This document shows, piece after piece, positions 7,160 through 10,168 of a stretch of DNA of 10,168 nt. Numbering within the stretch: the first letter of the stretch is position 1; every line of letters starts with the position of its first letter. The position numbers and the translations under genes are program-made. This DNA is from Leucobacter sp. (GTDB lineage: Bacteria > Actinomycetota > Actinomycetes > Actinomycetales > Microbacteriaceae). The stretch is taken from the NCBI GenBank assembly GCA_031178565.1, contig JAPSIU010000077.1:1-10168 (forward strand), in the 5' to 3' direction. The notes under the pieces are model-generated. The model did no database searches. It was not told where the DNA came from and saw only the letters and a program-made list of their open reading frames with translations.

Positions 7160-8353
7160 TCACATCCGCTCGAGGAGGGAACCGTCGGTGGTTATGCGGC
7201 GCACCCACCGCCCCATGCCGGGGGTGATGAAGCGGAGGCCGCCCGCTCCATCGCGATAGATCGTACCCTTCTTCATGAGTCTGTCGCGCAGGTATGACAC
7301 CGCGCTCACACGCTCGCCCAGCACCGCGGCGACGTGCCCGCCGTTCGGCTCGGGGTGGGAGATCTCGGCGGTCGCCAACGCCGTCAGGTACTCGCGCTCG
7401 CGCGGACTGGCGTCCTCCCACCGGCTCACGAAGAGCTGATCGAGGTCGGCGACGATCCGCGGTTCCGCGGCGCGGGCGTGCCACTCGGCGATCGTCTCCG
7501 CCCCGTGCGAGGCGCGCCAGGCGAAGTGACCGGTCACCTGGATCGCGTAAGGATAACCGCCCGCCAGAGCGAGCAGGGCATCCGCAGCGTCATCCGTCAT
7601 GGGGCGTCCGGCCCGCTCGGCCGGCCCGACCATCGCCTCGCGCGCGTCCGACTTCGTGAGCGTGTCGAGCTCGTACCATTCGGCCCGTTCCAGGTAGGTC
7701 GGCAGCCGATTGCCCCGCTTGCCGCGCAGCGAGGGCAGTGCGGCGATCGCAACGACGAGCGGCCACCCCTCGGGCACGCTTTCCTGCAGCACACCGCCGA
7801 GTTCGTGCAGTGCAGCGGCGGACGCGTTCTGCAACTCGTCGAGCGTGAGGAGGAGGCCGGCGTTCCGCTCGATCGCCGCGGTCATCGCGTCGCGCAGCGC
7901 GTCCGCGAGGGTGTCGGGGGCGGCGCTCGGATCGCGTTCGACCTCGATCCCGCCGCCCACGCCGAGCACGGATGCCTGCACCCTCGCCCCTGTGATCCCG
8001 CTGCGGCGCCGCGGGCCGCTCGGCGGTGTCTGGCCCTTGAGTAGCAGTTGGGCCGACCTCAGGCGTTCACGCAGCTCGTCCAGGAAGCCGCCTGCCTTGG
8101 CCTCGACGTGCACGGTCGGCCACTGGTGATGCTCGGCCGCGGCGTGCGCGATCTCGCCGAGCGTGACGGTCTTTCCGACACCGCGCGGGCCGACGAGGAT
8201 CAGCGGACGGGGCGTCCTCCCGTCGAAAGCGGCGACCTCGAGCGCTTCGCCCGCGCCGTCGAGGATCTCCTCGCGCCCGGCGAACACCATCGGAGCCTGA
8301 TTGAACCCGGGCCGGTAGGGGTTGGCCTGCCGCGGGTGAGACTTCTCTGCCAT
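7160..8353 (-). CDS. AAA/STAND-like P-loop ATPase with C-terminal winged-helix-like region
   Basis: A protein of 397-399 residues of uncertain role. After NPYRPGFNQAPMVFAGRE (13-30, the usual entry segment of this ATPase type), it has Walker A GPRGVGKT (57-64), Walker B LLLTLDELQ (169-177) and a sensor-1-like strand VVAIAALPSL (202-211). A GGYPYAIQVTGHFAW helix (267-281) fits the lid. Residues about 310-390 (REREYLTALA... VSAVSYLRDRLMKKGTIYRD... LRFITPGMGRWV) look like a winged helix, as in Orc1/Cdc6-like and archaeal-type ATPases. Numbering is from GTG 8359; ATG 8353 is two codons in. Neither start has a Shine-Dalgarno. It is the only minus-strand gene between DUF4233 and ndk, has no visible partner gene, and converges on DUF4233 with 39 bp between. 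Nucleic-acid binding or signalling are possibilities; I cannot choose. Confidence 0.85.
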   Translation of the reverse strand: MAEKSHPRQANPYRPGFNQAPMVFAGREEILDGAGEALEVAAFDGRTPRPLILVGPRGVGKTVTLGEIAHAAAEHHQWPTVHVEAKAGGFLDELRERLRSAQLLLKGQTPPSGPRRRSGITGARVQASVLGVGGGIEVERDPSAAPDTLADALRDAMTAAIERNAGLLLTLDELQNASAAALHELGGVLQESVPEGWPLVVAIAALPSLRGKRGNRLPTYLERAEWYELDTLTKSDAREAMVGPAERAGRPMTDDAADALLALAGGYPYAIQVTGHFAWRASHGAETIAEWHARAAEPRIVADLDQLFVSRWEDASPREREYLTALATAEISHPEPNGGHVAAVLGERVSAVSYLRDRLMKKGTIYRDGAGGLRFITPGMGRWVRRITTDGSLLERM

Positions 8354-8360
8354 GGGCACA

Positions 8361-8407
8361 CGATAGCAGCTATAGCACGAATGGTCGATTATAGGTTTCT
8401 ATAGCAA
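8361..8407 (-). promoter_or_regulatory. AT-rich start region of the ATPase gene with CTATA repeats and a perfect -10
   Basis: On the minus strand TATAAT occurs at 8393-8388, giving an inferred start near 8381 and a leader of only about 20-28 nt with no Shine-Dalgarno before GTG 8359 or ATG 8353. No good -35 is present at 16-18 bp. Read on +, CTATAGCA occurs at 8370-8377 and 8399-8406, with ATAGCA also at 8363-8368. GCTATAGC (8369-8376) is a palindrome. The composition contrasts sharply with the surrounding DNA. The repeats could be operator sites for self-control or for an unknown regulator. Confidence 0.45.
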
Positions 8408-8559
8408 CGGAGAACGGAGAGGAGAGGAGGCGCTCGACCGGTTGCGCGGTGAGCCTGCGCCCCATCCGAGCAGCCGCTTCCTCTGCCGCTGCGGCGAGCA
8501 GAGATCGCGGCTCAGGGGGAGTGACAGCCGCCTTCCGGATCGGACGGGCTGAGAGACGC

Positions 8560-8565
8560 TAGACT
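8560..8565 (+). promoter_or_regulatory. Probable ndk -10 element
   Basis: TAGACT is identical to the proposed ileS -10. The implied start, about 8572, lies 50 nt before the ndk ATG. No clear -35 box is seen upstream. It shows that ndk is probably transcribed on its own, rather than reading through from folC and DUF4233, since the minus-strand ATPase lies between. Confidence 0.5.
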
Positions 8566-8572
8566 GATCCGC

Positions 8573-8587
8573 CGGGGCCCGGCCCCG
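8573..8587 (+). other. GC hairpin at the predicted 5' end of the ndk mRNA
   Basis: CGGGGC (8573-8578) and GCCCCG (8582-8587) form a 6-bp all-GC stem with a CCG loop, beginning about where transcription from the TAGACT box would start. No U-run follows, so it is not a terminator. A 5' hairpin can protect mRNA; that role is inference. Confidence 0.4.
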
Positions 8588-8623
8588 TCGACTTCAAGCA
8601 CCGACGAGCATCGAGGAGCACGC

Positions 8624-9040
8624 ATGTCCGCAGAAGAAACCCTGATCCTGGTGAAGCCCGACGGCGTTGCTCGCGGCCTGACGGGGGAGATCCTCCGCCG
8701 GATCGAGGCGAAGGGCTACCGGCTCGTCGACATCCGCTTCGTCGAGGCCGATCGCGAGCTGCTCGCCGAGCACTACGCCGAGCACGAGGGCAAGCCCTTC
8801 TTCGAGCCGCTCATCGAGTTCATGAGCTCGGGGCCGACCGTGGCGATCCGCGCGGCGGGCGAGCGGGTCATCGAGGGCTTCCGGTCGCTGGCGGGTACGA
8901 CCGATCCCACGACCGCGGCGCCCGGCACCATCCGCGGCGACCTCGGCCGCGATTGGGGCCTCAAGGTGCAGCAGAACCTCGTGCACGGATCCGATTCCCC
9001 GGAGTCGGCCGCGCGCGAGCTCGCCCTCTGGTTCGCCTGA
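8624..9040 (+). CDS. ndk: Nucleoside diphosphate kinase
   Basis: Ndk transfers the gamma phosphate of ATP to other nucleoside diphosphates in the cytoplasm through a phosphohistidine. The 138-residue length is typical. The N-terminus ETLILVKPDGVARGLTGEIL is the family signature. The active-site block QQNLVHGSDSPESA (116-129) contains the catalytic His121, and PGTIRGDLGRD (100-110) is the nucleotide-binding segment. ATG 8624 is preceded by GAGGAG (8613-8618) at 5 nt. It converges on ilvD with only 19 bp between the two stop codons. In many Actinobacteria ndk follows the folC-DUF4233 pair directly; here the minus-strand ATPase intervenes. Confidence 0.97.
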   Translation: MSAEETLILVKPDGVARGLTGEILRRIEAKGYRLVDIRFVEADRELLAEHYAEHEGKPFFEPLIEFMSSGPTVAIRAAGERVIEGFRSLAGTTDPTTAAPGTIRGDLGRDWGLKVQQNLVHGSDSPESAARELALWFA

Positions 9041-9059
9041 TCCGCTTTGCTGGTTGTGT

Positions 9060-10168
9060 TCAGGGCACCACCCTGACCGCGCCCTTGTCGGCGGACTGCG
9101 CGAAGGCGGCATAGGCGCGGAGCGCGGGCGAGACCGCGCGATCCCGCGACTTCGGCCGGTACCCGCCGGCGGCCTCGAGCGCCGCACGGCGTCGGTCCAG
9201 TTCGGCCTCGTCGACCTCGAGCGCGAGCGCCCGGGTCGGGATATCGATCGAGATGATGTCGCCGTCCTCGATGAGCGCGATGATCCCGCCCGCCGCGGCC
9301 TCGGGGGAGACGTGCCCGATTGACAGACCCGAGGTACCGCCTGAGAACCGTCCGTCGGTGATGAGCGCGCACTTTTTGCCGAGCCCGCGTCCCTTGAGGA
9401 ACGAGGTCGGGTAGAGCATCTCCTGCATGCCGGGCCCGCCCTTCGGTCCCTCGTAGCGGATCACCACGACGCCTCCCTCACCAACCTGCTTGTTCAGGAT
9501 CTTTTCGACCGCCTCGTCCTGCGACTCGCAGACGACAGCGGGGCCCGAAAAGGTCCAGATGGATTCGTCGACACCGGCCGTCTTGACGACCGCGCCGTCG
9601 ATCGCGATGTTGCCGCGCAGCACGGCGAGGCCGCCGTCCTTCGAGTAGGCGTGCTCGACATCGTGGATGCAGCCGTCGGCGGCATCGAGATCGAGGTCGC
9701 GCCACCGCTCCGACTGGGAGAACGCGGTCGATGAGCGCCTGCCGCCCGGCGCCGCATGCCACAGCTCGAACGCCTCGTCGCTCGCCTTCCCGCCGCGCAC
9801 GTCCCACTCGTCGAGCCACTCGCCGAGTGTACGCGCGTGCACGGTGCGCACACTCTCGTCCAGCAGGCCGCCACGGCGCAGCTCTCCGAGCAGCGCGGGA
9901 ATGCCGCCGGCGCGGTGGACGTCCTCCATGTAGTACGTGCGATCCTTCGCGATGTTCGGCGCCACCTTCGCGAGACACGGCACACGCCGAGATACCGCGT
10001 CGATCTCGTCGAGGCCGAAGGCGACGCCGGCCTCGTGCGCCGCGGCGAGCAGGTGGAGGATCGTGTTAGTGGAGCCGCCCATCGCGATGTCGAGCGCCAT
10101 CGCGTTGCCGAAGGCCTCGGGTGTCGCGATGCTGCGCGGCAGTACGGTGTCGTCGTCATCGTCGTAGT
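9060..10168 (-). CDS. ilvD: Dihydroxy-acid dehydratase, C-terminal part (gene runs off the right edge)
   Basis: IlvD dehydrates 2,3-dihydroxy-isovalerate and 2,3-dihydroxy-3-methylvalerate, the step before the final transamination in valine and isoleucine synthesis, using an Fe-S cluster and Mg2+. About 369 codons are visible. The frame continues past the internal Met at 10100 to the edge, reading DDDDDTVLPRSIATPEAFGNAM, so that Met is not the start. Family segments follow: MALDIAMGGSTNT, SRRVPCLAKVAPN, MEDVHRAGGIPALLGEL, VIRYEGPKGGPGMQEMLYPTS, and DGRFSGGTSGLSIGHVSPEAA, which in the family bears the serine proposed as catalytic base. The end, SADKGAVRVVP, resembles the long E. coli-type enzyme. 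The N-terminal third with the cluster-binding cysteines lies outside the window, so activity cannot be judged. Confidence 0.96.
   Translation of the reverse strand, partial: YDDDDDTVLPRSIATPEAFGNAMALDIAMGGSTNTILHLLAAAHEAGVAFGLDEIDAVSRRVPCLAKVAPNIAKDRTYYMEDVHRAGGIPALLGELRRGGLLDESVRTVHARTLGEWLDEWDVRGGKASDEAFELWHAAPGGRRSSTAFSQSERWRDLDLDAADGCIHDVEHAYSKDGGLAVLRGNIAIDGAVVKTAGVDESIWTFSGPAVVCESQDEAVEKILNKQVGEGGVVVIRYEGPKGGPGMQEMLYPTSFLKGRGLGKKCALITDGRFSGGTSGLSIGHVSPEAAAGGIIALIEDGDIISIDIPTRALALEVDEAELDRRRAALEAAGGYRPKSRDRAVSPALRAYAAFAQSADKGAVRVVP

Noticed and set aside
7118..8577. TGATCCGC(n)GGGG at 7118 and 8565 as a target-site duplication around the ATPase
   Set aside because: The 8-mer TGATCCGC also occurs at 9038, the copies are imperfect beyond it, and GC-rich words of this kind recur by chance.
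9041..9059. Terminator between ndk and ilvD
   Set aside because: Only 19 bp with no stem-loop or T-run.
1..10168. CRISPR array, tRNA, rRNA, insertion sequence or prophage genes
   Set aside because: No regularly spaced repeats, cloverleaf sequence, transposase or integrase motifs were seen on either strand.

Overview
The window is high-GC (about 70%), uses GTG and ATG starts, has dense 4-nt start/stop overlaps, and carries an actinobacterial-type ileS T-box leader and the actinobacterial folC-DUF4233 pairing. This points to an actinomycete, most likely Microbacteriaceae (Leucobacter-like). The genus is a guess from protein flavour, not a measurement.

Layout. (1) Positions 3-116 encode, on +, the N-terminal part of an Lhr-type DEAD/DEAH helicase, which stops abruptly inside Walker A. 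(2) At about 111-117 this abuts, in opposite orientation, the 3' part of a glycine betaine/proline ABC transporter ATPase gene (proV/opuAA-like, minus strand, start 1212). Both genes are cut in mid-coding sequence, so this is either a real rearrangement breakpoint or a chimeric/assembly join. (3) Positions 1213-1616 are a divergent intergenic region with short repeats and the ileS promoter. (4) A T-box leader (about 1618-1875) precedes ileS (1888-5295). ileS overlaps folC (5292-6629), and folC overlaps a four-helix DUF4233 membrane protein gene (6626-7120), so the three form one tightly coupled unit. (5) A minus-strand AAA/STAND-like ATPase with a C-terminal winged-helix-like region (7160-8353/8359) separates DUF4233 from ndk (8624-9040), genes that are usually adjacent in relatives. 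The ATPase has an AT-rich, repeat-bearing start region and no visible Shine-Dalgarno. (6) Convergent to ndk lies the 3' part of ilvD (minus strand, stop at 9060), which runs off the right edge.

How the genes fit together. Most are housekeeping: isoleucine charging (IleS) under control of uncharged tRNA-Ile, folate polyglutamylation (FolC), NTP balance (Ndk) and branched-chain amino acid synthesis (IlvD). ProV serves osmotic adaptation. I do not see a convincing novel multi-gene system. The observations most worth checking are the lhr/proV junction and the lone ATPase inserted in an otherwise conserved housekeeping order.
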